The notes beneath the pieces are model-generated. The model ran no database searches. It worked only from the letters and a program-made list of their open reading frames with translations, and was not told the DNA's origin. The translations under genes and the position numbers were made by a program. Below are positions 1 through 8,445 of a stretch of 10,804 nt of DNA, piece after piece. Positions within the stretch are counted from its first letter, which is position 1. Each line of letters begins with the position of its first letter. Source of the DNA: Larix sibirica (lineage: Eukaryota > Streptophyta > Pinopsida > Pinales > Pinaceae); the NCBI GenBank assembly GCA_004151065.3, contig NWUY0300032515.1, forward strand, positions 35,184 through 45,987, written 5' to 3'.

Positions 1-113
1 CCTTTTACAATGGCAAAAGACCCCCTCACTCTGGAACATCCCAAAAGGCATGGTTCAAACAATTTGAGACATAACAAAAAGCAACCAACATCATTTCATC
101 AACAAAAAAGAGA

Positions 114-246
114 GAACATAACTCAAGCCAATGAAATTATAAGCCCAATACATACCTTCAAGAAAAACAACCCAGGGAGAGCATATCTCAAGCCAATAAA
201 ATTATAAACCCAATGCATACACCCTCGGGAAAACAACCCAGGGGAA
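114..246. repeat. 65-bp diverged tandem pair
   Basis: Two units with a period of about 65 bp (start near 114 and 179) share CTCAAGCCAAT, AAATTATAA-CCCAAT and AACAACCCAGGG. They differ by several substitutions and small indels, so the duplication is old. Confidence 0.75.
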
Positions 247-420
247 TAATTGACATCGATGACTAGATGCTTCCTCTAAAGTGTACATATCATAGAAATT
301 GTTGTCTTGTTACTAGATTATCTAAATTATGAACATTTCCAAAGGTCCTTCACATCTATACAAGTCTGCAATATACTTGCTGCTAACCCATAACCACAAC
401 TCGACCACACATAAAACACT

Positions 421-615
421 ATGTTGGAAATCAAAAGCATAGACACAAATCATACATAAAGAACACGAGTACAAATTATCAAGAGGTGCAATTAATATAC
501 ATAAAACATCTTCATAAAAGCTTGAATGTAGAAAAAAAAACATTTGGTTGGAAATCAACATAATGAACGCAAGTGCAAAGTATATAAAAAGTGCAATTAT
601 TGGAATATAAAATAT
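421..615. repeat. Diverged direct repeat of about 80 bp
   Basis: Segments at about 421-510 and 544-615 share TTGGAAATCAA, then a GAAC-C-AGT-CAAA block, GTGCAATTA and ATAAAA in the same order, with many differences. Their origin is not recognised. Confidence 0.5.
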
Positions 616-952
616 TTGTCTAAAGCAATATTAATTTGCAAGATAAATGTTAACAAAATTAGTAATTAAATTGTATTGAATTGGAACAATTATCAACATA
701 GATTCATCTAAACCTGGATTTATCAAGCACTGAGTGGGATCCAATTTAAGTGTGAATTTTTTAAATTATATTTTATTTTGGTAATTTATTAGCCAACATT
801 AAATTTTTTTATTTATTTTTGATACTTATGAGTTTATATGAATTTTTTAACTATTTTTTTTTGTAAAGTCACATTACATAATGTTGCATAACATCATCTC
901 CCCCATACTGGACTGTAAAGCACCTCGCTACTCTCAATGCAATAAAGTGATG

Positions 953-1122
953 ATAAAGTGATGATCATTTATGTATCAAACACTAAAAACTCATATAGCA
1001 CTACAAACTCATATAGCACGATAGTGGAATAAACTTGAATTGGGACAATTATAAAGTGATAGTTATTTACGTATCAAACACTAGAAACTCGTAGAGCACA
1101 ATAGTGGAATAAACTTTGAATT
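953..1122. repeat. About 98-bp diverged tandem pair with a nested 17-bp repeat
   Basis: Units start near 953 and 1051. They share ATAAAGTGAT, ATTTA-GTATCAAACACTA, AAACTC-TA-AGCAC and ATAGTGGAATAAACTT. The first unit has an additional internal duplication of AAACTCATATAGCAC (988-1002 and 1005-1019). Confidence 0.8.
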
Positions 1123-1190
1123 GATGGGATTACAACCTATGTAAAACTGAAAAATTGATACACAGAATATTGAAAGAAGCTAACGATAGT

Positions 1191-1238
1191 CTTATCTCTT
1201 TTATCTCTAAACTGCTTTTATCTCTTTTATCTCAACTG
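1191..1238. repeat. 24-bp tandem repeat, two units; one unit in the other copy
   Basis: Units 1191-1214 and 1215-1238 are pyrimidine-rich, each with two TTATCTC-type motifs followed by AACTG. The matching place in unit 2 (3418-3441) has a single unit. This explains the whole 24-bp offset change between the two large copies. It lies just 3' of the pinin-like stop codon, in the presumed 3' UTR. Confidence 0.8.
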
Positions 1239-1262
1239 CTTGTAATCTCAACACGTGAACAT

Positions 1263-1634
1263 TCAGTCCTCCGCACTGCCGTAGCTAATAATACCCTTAG
1301 TTGTTCCTGCATCGTCATCCCTTCTTGTTGCGTTTTCTTCTTCCTCAAGCACATCATCCATGATAATATCTTCGTCACCAACATCTTCCACATCGTCCTC
1401 TGCATCATCGACTCCTCTATGAACACGAGTTTTCGGACCATGACTCAATTTGTGCGACTCGAGATCGTTATCCATGCTTTCCTGTAGATTTGCGGCCATG
1501 TTCCCATTCCTGGTATTCCTAGCTGTTTGCCATCTCTGAAGCTCGAGTTCAACATTGGAAAGTAATTGATCGCTTACTTGTTTTTGGTATTCTGTTAACT
1601 CTTGTCTTCGCTTAGCTTTCCATTGCAGAAACTC
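1263..1634 (-). CDS. PNN: Pinin-like copy 1, terminal exon with stop
   Basis: The acceptor AG is at 1636-1635 and the TGA stop at 1265-1263, giving 123 residues. The segment opens with EFLQWKAKRRQELTEYQKQ and continues to VELELQRWQTAR. It then turns strongly acidic with runs of Asp and Glu (EDDVEDVGDEDIIMDD). The layout matches the C-terminus of plant pinins. An internal Met at 1499 is not a plausible start, because the conserved sequence extends upstream of it. Confidence 0.88.
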   Translation of the reverse strand, partial: EFLQWKAKRRQELTEYQKQVSDQLLSNVELELQRWQTARNTRNGNMAANLQESMDNDLESHKLSHGPKTRVHRGVDDAEDDVEDVGDEDIIMDDVLEEEENATRRDDDAGTTKGIISYGSAED

Positions 1635-2986
1635 CTTTAAAACAATTTTAGAACAGATGGATCAACACAAAAAGATGAGAAGGAATCACCAAAATAGCAA
1701 AACAAGGATACCTTCATAACAGAAAATTGCAGAGAAAATGGTTCTAGACATTGATGTAATTCTACCTTTCGTTGCTCTTCGAGCAATTTGGGACAATTCT
1801 CTGAAGGTTTTGCAGGGGCATAGAATATTGGAGGCTCAGCTTTTGTCCTGGAAACACTAACAAGAAACACACTTAGGCACAAATCTGACGAGCCTGACAG
1901 ATATAGAGTCATGTTTAGCAGTTTATACTATCTAGTTTAACAAAGACAAGAAGTCACTTTATAAAGAAGGATTAATGATTGTGGTTGCTAGAGAAGCAGC
2001 ACTATCTATAAATATAGGACATGCAAGACAGGAACTTGGTTCCAGAACTCTAATCACAAAGCAGCTATGCATACAACAGAAACTTATCTTTGGTCCCAAT
2101 AGAACTGTCAAATGCCTATGAGCAATTAAGCCAAAATAATAACCTGCCAAAGACATTTATATGTTAATATAGAAAATTATGCCAGACAGTTGATCAAATG
2201 GGCAAAACATCCCTTATTGTATTAATTATGCAATAGAATTGGCTAAACGTGCAAACCATCTTTATTACTTTTTTTTCATATTTCTGTGTTCTTGTATATT
2301 TCTGTGTGCTTGTAATATTGGGATCAGTGTAGTGTGCATATTCACAAAATTTCAAGCAAGGAACGGAAAGTAGGCTTGGAAGCAAACTAAAATTGCATTG
2401 AAAATTGGAAGACCATCAACACTGCTTGGTTGAATTATAAAGTAGAATCGTCTAATATTGAACGGATGAACACTTTACTACCATGCAGGCTCTACCAGTT
2501 AGACAATGTTAAAGAGAACCAATAAAAATTTAATCGATACAAAATGGCATGTTTCCTCCAAGTAAAGAATGCCTATTATAAAATATTACAAATAACGCTC
2601 ATTTAATCAAGGGAAGGAATAATATTATTAAACCAATTTCAGAAGTACATTTTACCTTACAAAATTGCATAGCTTCTTCTGGTGCTCAATCCACTGCAGA
2701 AAATGCAGTTCCAACTTCTTCTCTTCTGCTTTTGCAACAACTCTTGCTCGGAGAGTCTACAAATCAAATCCATTCATAAGCAGGAGAAAAAAACAGCAAA
2801 ATACATAATATGGGTGTAAAAGAAGCTCATATCGCTACTTTATCAACAAAAGAAAAATAGCTTGAAGTGGTCCAAACTGATGAGGAAAATAATTGAATAT
2901 ACCAGATCCCGCCGCCTCTTTTCAGCAAGCTGCTCACGTTCTTGTTGGCGTAATCGTTCACTTTCTTCACGGGCCCTTTGCTCAGC
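1263..2986 (-). CDS. PNN: Pinin-like gene, C-terminal part, copy 1 (four exons)
   Basis: Four exons on the minus strand (2986-2903, 2756-2656, 1847-1766, 1634-1263) join in frame through canonical GT/AG introns to give 212 residues and a TGA stop. The joined product matches the conserved pinin/SDK/memA region as I know it from plants: an Arg/Glu-rich coiled coil (residues about 1-45), a stretch with LQWIEHQKKL, then RTKAEPPIFYAPAKP, then QWKAKRRQELTEYQKQ, and an acidic Asp/Glu tail. Pinin is a nuclear-speckle protein that works with the RNPS1/SR45 and SAP18 partners around the exon junction complex in splicing; that role is known for the family, not shown here. The start codon and N-terminal exons are missing: copy 1 ends at the N at 3394, about 400 bp upstream of its first visible exon. 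It differs from copy 2 by Arg/Lys near the C-terminus and Ala/Thr at the first visible residue. If the duplication is real, this copy is 5'-truncated. Confidence 0.88.
1766..1847 (-). CDS. PNN: Pinin-like copy 1, third visible exon
   Basis: The acceptor TTTCCAG ends at 1848 and the donor GT is at 1765-1764. The first base completes the split Arg codon, then RTKAEPPIFYAPAKP leads into LLEEQRK. The frame would run on for a while past the donor, but only splicing at this GT joins to the conserved QWKAKRRQ segment. Confidence 0.88.
2279..2314. repeat. 18-bp tandem pair in the long intron
   Basis: Two 18-bp units, TATTTCTGTGTTCTTGTA and a one-base variant, lie next to each other in the 808-bp intron. 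The same pair recurs at 4482-4517 in the second large copy. Confidence 0.7.
2656..2756 (-). CDS. PNN: Pinin-like copy 1, second visible exon
   Basis: The acceptor AG is at 2758-2757 and the donor GT at 2655-2654. The 101 bp encode 33 residues starting TLRARVVAKAEEKK and ending in CNFV, plus two bases of an Arg codon that is completed by the next exon (phase 2). TLRARV-AKAEEKK is highly conserved in plant pinins. Confidence 0.9.
2903..2986 (-). CDS. PNN: Pinin-like copy 1, first visible exon (28 codons)
   Basis: This exon is bounded by a TTTCAG acceptor (intron ends 2987) and a GT donor at 2902-2901. It encodes 28 residues starting AEQRAREESERLRQQ, almost entirely charged residues and Gln, in a heptad-like coiled-coil pattern typical of pinin. 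Both boundaries are phase 0. Confidence 0.9.
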
Positions 2987-3393
2987 CTGAAACAATAGAA
3001 TGAATTTTTTGAGCATATGCATTTTGTTGATGTATAAAACCAAATTAACATGAAAAAAAGTAACAATCTGCTGTTTGGCTGACTTTAAAATGTGGTGTGA
3101 GGTACACCATGGAGGTTGGCTATTGGAATAGTGAGAAGCAGGCAGGGAAATCCACCTAAGTTTGATTGGGCATTGGATCTCAAACAAAGCCTAGTGCCTG
3201 AGGAACATAAGCTGCTGGTAGATGAGGAACTATAATCCTTCCTAGCAAATGAAATGGATTTACTGCATCACATTTAATCAGGCCCCAAACTTGGACCAGG
3301 GAAAGCATGAGATGAAGGATTAGAATTTAAGTCCCTGTAAAAAAGCAAAAGGTAGCCGGAAACCACATCGAAGTTAACAGGTCTTTGAAAAGG

Positions 3394-3394
3394 N
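3394..3394. other. Ambiguous base (N) exactly at the duplication joint
   Basis: This is the only N in the window. It sits between the last base of unit 1 (3393) and the first base of unit 2 (3395). A lone N at such a joint suggests an unresolved contig join rather than a random low-quality base. Confidence 0.95.
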
Positions 3395-3465
3395 TATTGA
3401 AAGAAGCTAACGATAGTCTTATCTCTTTTATCTCTAAACTGCTTGTAATCTCAACACGTGAACAT

Positions 3466-3837
3466 TCAGTCCTCCGCACTGCCGTAGCTAATAATACCCT
3501 TAGTTGTTCCTGCATCGTCATCCTTTCTTGTTGCGTTTTCTTCCTCCTCAAGCACATCATCCATGATAATATCTTCGTCACCAACATCTTCCACATCGTC
3601 CTCTGCATCATCGACTCCTCTATGAACACGAGTTTTCGGACCATGACTCAATTTGTGCGACTCGAGATCGTTATCCATGCTTTCCTGTAGATTTGCGGCC
3701 ATGTTCCCATTCCTGGTATTCCTAGCTGTTTGCCATCTCTGAAGCTCGAGTTCAACATTGGAAAGTAATTGATCGCTTACTTGTTTTTGGTATTCTGTTA
3801 ACTCTTGTCTTCGCTTAGCTTTCCATTGCAGAAACTC
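3466..3837 (-). CDS. PNN: Pinin-like copy 2, terminal exon with stop
   Basis: This corresponds to 1263-1634. It has two differences: an AAG/AGG change giving Lys instead of Arg in the acidic tail (3524), and a silent Glu codon change (3544). The stop is TGA at 3468-3466. Confidence 0.88.
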   Translation of the reverse strand, partial: EFLQWKAKRRQELTEYQKQVSDQLLSNVELELQRWQTARNTRNGNMAANLQESMDNDLESHKLSHGPKTRVHRGVDDAEDDVEDVGDEDIIMDDVLEEEENATRKDDDAGTTKGIISYGSAED

Positions 3838-5189
3838 CTTTAAAACAATTTTAGAACAGATGGATCAACACAAAAAGATGAGAAGGAATCACCAAAATAG
3901 CAAAACAAGGATACCTTCATAACAGAAAATTGCAGAGAAAATGGTTCTAGACATTGATGTAATTCTACCTTTCGTTGCTCTTCGAGCAATTTGGGACAAT
4001 TCTCTGAAGGTTTTGCAGGGGCATAGAATATTGGAGGCTCAGCTTTTGTCCTGGAAACACTAACAAGAAACACACTTAGGCACAAATCTGACGAGCCTGA
4101 CAGATATAGAGTCATGTTTAGCAGTTTATACTATCTAGTTTAACAAAGACAAGAAGTCACTTTATAAAGAAGGATTAATGATTGTGGTTGCTAGAGAAGC
4201 AGCACTATCTATAAATATAGGACATGCAAGACAGGAACTTGGTTCCAGAACTCTAATCACAAAGCAGCTATGCATACAACAGAAACTTATCTTTGGTCCC
4301 AATAGAACTGTCAAATGCCTATGAGCAATTAAGCCAAAATAATAACCTGCCAAAGACATTTATATGTTAATATAGAAAATTATGCCAGACAGTTGATCAA
4401 ATGGGCAAAACATCCCTTATTGTATTAATTATGCAATAGAATTGGCTAAACGTGCAAACCATCTTTATTACTTTTTTTTCATATTTCTGTGTTCTTGTAT
4501 ATTTCTGTGTGCTTGTAATATTGGGATCAGTGTAGTGTGCATATTCACAAAATTTCAAGCAAGGAACGGAAAGTAGGCTTGGAAGCAAACTAAAATTGCA
4601 TTGAAAATTGGAAGACCATCAACACTGCTTGGTTGAATTATAAAGTAGAATCGTCTAATATTGAACGGATGAACACTTTACTACCATGCAGGCTCTACCA
4701 GTTAGACAATGTTAAAGAGAACCAATAAAAATTTAATCGATACAAAATGGCATGTTTCCTCCAAGTAAAGAATGCCTATTATAAAATATTACAAATAACG
4801 CTCATTTAATCAAGGGAAGGAATAATATTATTAAACCAATTTCAGAAGTACATTTTACCTTACAAAATTGCATAGCTTCTTCTGGTGCTCAATCCACTGC
4901 AGAAAATGCAGTTCCAACTTCTTCTCTTCTGCTTTTGCAACAACTCTTGCTCGGAGAGTCTACAAATCAAATCCATTCATAAGCAGGAGAAAAAAACAGC
5001 AAAATACATAATATGGGTGTAAAAGAAGCTCATATCGCTACTTTATCAACAAAAGAAAAATAGCTTGAAGTGGTCCAAACTGATGAGGAAAAAAATTGAA
5101 TATACCAGATCCCGCCGCCTCTTTTCAGCAAGCTGTTCACGTTCTTGTTGGCGTAATCGTTCACTTTCCTCACGGGCCCTTTGCTCAGT
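3466..5189 (-). CDS. PNN: Pinin-like gene, C-terminal part, copy 2 (four exons)
   Basis: The same four-exon structure as copy 1, shifted by exactly 2203 bp: 5189-5106, 4959-4859, 4050-3969 and 3837-3466. All splice sites are kept and the frame is open to the same TGA stop, giving 212 residues. It would be the 3' part of a pinin-type splicing factor. The first visible exon begins directly after a TTTCAG acceptor and its first codon is Thr instead of Ala. Family members carry a further N-terminal segment, including the start of the pinin/SDK/memA domain and the SAP18/RNPS1-binding part. I looked for it between 5190 and 10804 on the minus strand and did not find it, so it lies outside the window behind a very long intron, or is lost. 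This copy is contiguous with the sequence to its right, so it is the more credible of the two as part of a working gene. Confidence 0.88.
3969..4050 (-). CDS. PNN: Pinin-like copy 2, third visible exon
   Basis: Identical by eye to 1766-1847, with the same acceptor and donor. It encodes the RTKAEPPIFYAPAKP segment and ends after LLEEQRK. Confidence 0.88.
4859..4959 (-). CDS. PNN: Pinin-like copy 2, second visible exon
   Basis: By eye this is identical in sequence and splice sites to 2656-2756. It encodes the TLRARVVAKAEEKK segment and ends in a phase-2 donor. Confidence 0.9.
5106..5189 (-). CDS. PNN: Pinin-like copy 2, first visible exon
   Basis: The acceptor AG is at 5191-5190 and the donor GT at 5105-5104. 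The exon encodes 28 residues and differs from copy 1 only by Thr for Ala at residue 1 (GCT to ACT) and silent changes. The upstream coding exon is not visible in the window. Confidence 0.9.
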
Positions 5190-5615
5190 CTGAAACAATA
5201 GAATGAATTTTTTTGAGCATATGCATTTTGTTGATGTATAAATACCAAATTAACACAAAAAAAGTAACAACAATCTGCTGTTTGGCTGACTTTAAAATGT
5301 GGTGTGAGGTACACCATGAAGGTTGGCTATTGGAATGGTGAGAAGCAGACGGGGAAATCCACCTAAGTTTGATTGGGCACTGGCTCTCAAACAAAGCCTA
5401 GTGCCTGAGGAACATAAGCTGCTGGCAGATAAGGAACTATAATCCTTCCTAGCCAATGAAATGGATTTACTGCATCACATTTAATCAGGCCCCAAACTTG
5501 GACAAGGGATTTGGAGACCGAGGAAATAATGAGATGAAGAATTAAAATTTATGTCCCTGTAAAAAATCAAAAGGTAGCCGCAAACCACATCGAAGTTAAC
5601 AGGTCTTTGAAAAGG

Positions 5616-6570
5616 GTGAAGGAGGGGCAAAAGGTTTCATTTGACTCTGCTTCTTTTAAGAATTGGAATGTGATTTTAGAGAGAAAGCACTGATTTGTAA
5701 ATTTATTGGCAGTTGACTATTGCTAATAAAATGGAAGTATGGATAGATAGCACGAAACCAATAAAAAAGGCAAGTAAATTTGTTCCTATGTCCCCAGATT
5801 TTTTCTGTTATCTCTCAATCAATCCGGAGAAGAAATTTTGTTAATTAACTATATTCTTTAAATATTGTTGAGCTCTTATTCGAGTATTGGGATAAGGGCT
5901 TTAATCTAGTTGAAGCATCTACCTATACCCAGAGTTTGAGTCGGTTTCCCTTTTTTTACTTTAGAATGGTAGAACAAAGAATTGTTCAGTAGAAAAACCT
6001 GCCATGAATTCCTCCATCTTCAATGCTTATTATTTGAGAATCTCAGATAAGGACTAGAAACCCAAGCATATTTTGGCCAAAAATAAGAACATTGGAGTCT
6101 TTCCAGTGAAATGCTGGAAGAAAAAAACAGGTAAAAACAAAAACATGAAGAAAGGGGATTAAATCTAATTGGTTAAGTTTTAAGAAGGGGTAGAGGATAA
6201 AGTGGCAGAGAATATTGTAAAACAATTCAAATCTATAAATAGTTTTTGATAATCAGCTCTATAGAGAGAAAGTTGTTACGAAAATATTTTGCTGCAGGTG
6301 TTCAAGCCAAAGGCCTGGACAAGTTTTCCATAATTTGGGATAAAAGAAAGGAAGATGAATTGGTAGATAAAAATCCCAAACAATAAGACAAGCTGGTAAT
6401 TGCATGGGGGAGTAGTTTTTGATGACTCGATCAAAGAGAAAACAATATCAAAGTCTGTTGATAACTAACATTTTATGAAGACGGAGTTATCAGAAAAAAT
6501 GTAATTGCAGAATAATCAAATTCGTAGCAATAAGTTGTTCAACTATGTTCCTTGAAGAATGCAGACACAT
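5616..6570. other. Upstream flank or intron; no coding signal seen
   Basis: If the pinin-like gene is real, this stretch would lie in its 5' intron on the minus strand. No conserved pinin motif or other protein-like segment was found on either strand. The longest open frame (minus, about 6043-6225) encodes hydrophobic low-complexity sequence and shows no family features. A weak tRNA-like relic lies at 5895-5957. Confidence 0.5.
5895..5957 (+). mobile_element. Possible tRNA-derived SINE relic
   Basis: The stretch GGGCTTTAATCTAGTTG resembles the 5' part of a tRNA with its A box (about 5901-5912). GTTTGAGTC (5934-5942) differs by two transitions from the B-box consensus GTTCGAATC. A run of seven T (5951-5957) follows, as expected for RNA polymerase III termination. 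The spacing between the boxes is short and the cloverleaf does not close, so this is no working tRNA. It could be chance. Confidence 0.3.
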
Positions 6571-6571
6571 A

Positions 6572-7040
6572 TTACGTACCAATCCAATTCTCTTCCATTT
6601 TCAATTTGGGAGAGTTCATGATAACCTCCTCTAACTTAACAAAAATCCTTGTAAATTCATTGGATGTAGAAAGATCCGCATGGAAACGTTGTTGATTCAA
6701 TTTGGGAGAGTTCATGATAACCTCCTCTAACTTAACAAAAATCCTTGCAAATTCCTTGGATGCAGAAAGATCCACATGGAAACGTTGTTGAAGAACAATG
6801 GATTACTCCATTGCCATGTCATGCAAATGTTCAAATTCTATATTTATAGACTTTAGGGCGGCTCTAAGATAGTGCTCCAGAATGCACCTCCTGCACTTGA
6901 ACCAATCTCATTCCTGGCATATAGATTCTGGCTGCATCAAAGGCACATGTTATCAAAAGACCAAATGGTGATATCCTCTCCTCTCTCGATGGGCCTAGTG
7001 GCATGGATAAACATGACTCCTCCCACTTCCATCCAGATCG
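6572..7040 (-). pseudogene. SET-domain protein fragment (SET/post-SET end), broken
   Basis: One frame (7020-6940) reads GVMFIHATRPIERGEDITI followed by FDN. This fits the C-terminal core of a SET methyltransferase domain, where ATRPI..GE(E)ITI.Y.D is typical. A frameshift near 6943 moves to another frame with PL, then W-FKCRRCILEHYL. This matches the post-SET pattern W-F-C-C--C-E of plant SET proteins such as the TPR-SET group. In-frame stops at 6910-6908 (where a Trp would be expected) and 6805-6803 break it further. Downstream, a helical segment with FVKLEEVIMNSP is duplicated in tandem. No substrate-binding NHSC motif is visible upstream. Such proteins methylate lysines; this copy cannot make a full product. 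The call rests on motif reading only. Confidence 0.55.
6600..6791 (-). repeat. 96-bp in-frame tandem duplication (32 codons) inside the SET relic
   Basis: Units 6600-6695 and 6696-6791 are about 94% identical (roughly six substitutions), with no indel. On the minus strand each reads 32 codons containing EF-RIFVKLEEVIMNSPKL-. Because 96 is divisible by three, the reading frame is kept through both units until the stop at 6574-6572. Confidence 0.92.
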
Positions 7041-7213
7041 AGTTCCGTAAGCCAAAATCGCATTCCAGACAGTGTATCTTATATTTAGCTAAAGTAGAGC
7101 GGCATCAATGCATTTCATATAATGCTCTATGCTGCGTGCCATTTTTTCTCTCTAAACCACCTATTTCTCTTTACAATCAAGATGGAAAGCGATCCATTCG
7201 AGTGGGTGAGTGA

Positions 7214-7795
7214 TTATTTACAATTGAGGGAAAGCAGGAAAGGCATTTAAATTTTAAATTTACATTGCCCTCCCATTCTCGCTGAAACCTACGGTCAAAC
7301 TTCTACCAAAAAGTTGAAACCTATTTGTGGGGAGTCGAGCCTCCTACCTCCTAGCCTGGGCACGGGGCACCCTAGGCAGGCTTAATATAGCTATTAATGA
7401 CATTTCGAAGAAAAATTAAAAGGTCAAAATGAGGGTTTATAAAAAAAATTAAACGTCTCACAAAACGTTTTGTCTAAAAAAATTCCAATATTTGACGGGA
7501 AAAATGCTCGAAAACAGACAAATGCCCATCAAATTCCAACTGTAGGGATTGTTACATCCCAACTCATAATATTTATAGTTCATCGTTCCGTCAATTTTAT
7601 CTAAAGTTTTTCATTGTTCCCACCTCTTCTTCATAGAGTACAGTTCAAACCTTGTCCCCATCTCTTCTTATTCAATTACACTTCATAGAGTAAAATTCAA
7701 TCCTAGTCGACAAACATTTTGGTAACATTTACACAGATAAGTAACATTCGAAAAGGATTATTGTTTCAATTAAGAGATGAAAAGTTTTGAAATAT

Positions 7796-7826
<31 letters not shown>

Positions 7827-8130
7827 TTGAAATGATTCTTAGATATATACTTTGTTTACTGTGGTTGTGGTTATAGTTTTAATCATAGTTACCATTTACC
7901 AATATCGAATTTGAATTCTATTCCCTAGGAAAAGGTTTTGAGTACTCAAGTATTGGCTATAGAAGATTGTCCAATAGCTAACTTTAGTTTTTAGGATGAG
8001 GGTAATGTGAATGATGAAAACTAATTAGGTTTGAGAGTTGGTATGAAGTTCCTTAATAGATTCCACTTTGAAGAAGACATCCATATCCGAGATATACAAT
8101 CCTGAATGTTTTTACCCCGGACTGGGAACT
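7214..8130. other. Non-coding stretch with GC-rich block and AT microsatellite
   Basis: No protein-like frame was found. A GC-rich block at about 7327-7382, with GCCTGGGCACGGGGCACCC and CCTAGGCAGGC, stands out from the AT-rich surroundings. A pure AT dinucleotide run is at 7804-7828. Confidence 0.5.
7804..7828. repeat. AT dinucleotide microsatellite
   Basis: An uninterrupted run of about twelve AT units. It is likely to vary in length between individuals and to be error-prone in sequencing. Confidence 0.95.
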
Positions 8131-8133
8131 ATT

Positions 8134-8445
8134 GATCTTTCACTAAATTAAAAACAAGTTAATTCCTTGCTATCAACATTAACAAGCCTGTCCTTGCAAG
8201 GATGCACGACATTGGAAACACTAAGAAGTCTTTGAAATGTAGTAAAACTTAAATTTCTCAACGTAAATTGTTGTTCTACACTGGAAATCCTCAATGTGGA
8301 AGGTCTGACATCATTGGAAGAGCTTGAAGCGTCAGAATGTTGGAAGCTGAGGAGGATTGAAGTATTGAGTCAGCAGGAACGGTTGAATTGTCTCTACTTT
8401 TCACCAGCAATAGAGTTATCTGGAATGAAATTTTCTAATATTTGA
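8134..8445 (+). pseudogene. Leucine-rich-repeat relic of an NBS-LRR-type resistance gene
   Basis: One plus-strand frame reads about three leucine-rich repeats. It starts near LLSTLTSLSLQGCTTLETL, continues with VVKLKFLNVNCCSTLEIL, then NVEGLTSLEELEASECWKL and a last weak repeat with LRRIEVLS. The L--L-L--C--LE spacing is that of the LRR part of TIR/NBS-LRR immune receptors, in which these repeats help sense pathogen signals. In-frame stops at 8149-8151 and 8233-8235 and the final TGA at 8443-8445 break it, and no NB-ARC or TIR motif is nearby. It is a fragment of about 100 codons, probably left by an old duplication or capture event. Confidence 0.65.

Larger units (their letters stand above)
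1..1167. other. Non-coding AT-rich flank downstream of the pinin-like gene
   Basis: No frame here shows protein-like content or recognisable motifs, and the short open frames are low-complexity. It holds three diverged tandem-repeat patches, listed separately, and an AT-rich stretch at about 740-870 with several TTTATT motifs. On the minus strand those read AATAAA, so they could serve as poly(A) signals, but they lie about 400 bp or more past the stop codon and cannot be assigned. Confidence 0.6.
1168..3393. repeat. 2.2 kb direct duplication, unit 1
   Basis: This 2226-bp unit is repeated at 3395-5615. Alignment by eye gives an offset of 2227 at the left end, 2203 through the middle and 2222 at the right end. 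The middle (1342-2889) shows no difference from unit 2. The left 174 bp carry a 24-bp indel and two substitutions. The right 504 bp carry about twenty substitutions and several indels. The unit contains the four pinin-like exons and their introns. Confidence 0.95.
3395..5615. repeat. 2.2 kb direct duplication, unit 2
   Basis: This 2221-bp unit is the second copy of 1168-3393. It begins immediately after the only ambiguous base of the window. Its right edge continues into unique sequence (GTGAAGGAGGGG) that unit 1 lacks. It contains the second set of pinin-like exons. Confidence 0.95.

Noticed and set aside
322-561. Minus-strand open frame of 79 codons
   Set aside because: Hydrophobic, Cys- and Tyr-rich low-complexity product over a diverged repeat; no coding features.
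1155-1487. Plus-strand open frame of 110 codons (and its counterpart at 3385-3690)
   Set aside because: It is the antisense shadow of the pinin-like terminal exon. It has no family features, while the minus strand has conserved motifs and splice sites.
1637-1912. Minus-strand open frame of 91 codons taken as a separate gene (also 3840-4115)
   Set aside because: It contains the third pinin-like exon with intron sequence on both sides; the acceptor and donor inside it join to the neighbouring exons.
1959-2385. Minus-strand frames of 65 and 63 codons in the long intron (also 4162-4588)
   Set aside because: They lie between two well-supported exons, match no family I know, and are open by chance in AT-rich DNA.
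2827-3187. Two overlapping minus-strand frames around the first visible exon (also 5030-5394)
   Set aside because: Only 28 codons of one frame are conserved; the rest is intron, as the acceptor and donor sites show.
6864-7055. Minus-strand frame of 63 codons as an independent gene
   Set aside because: It is another frame over the SET motif region; the SET-like residues sit in the neighbouring frames.
6872-7213. Plus-strand open frame of 113 codons
   Set aside because: It lies opposite the SET relic, whose minus-strand motifs are clear. The plus-strand product shows no recognisable domain.
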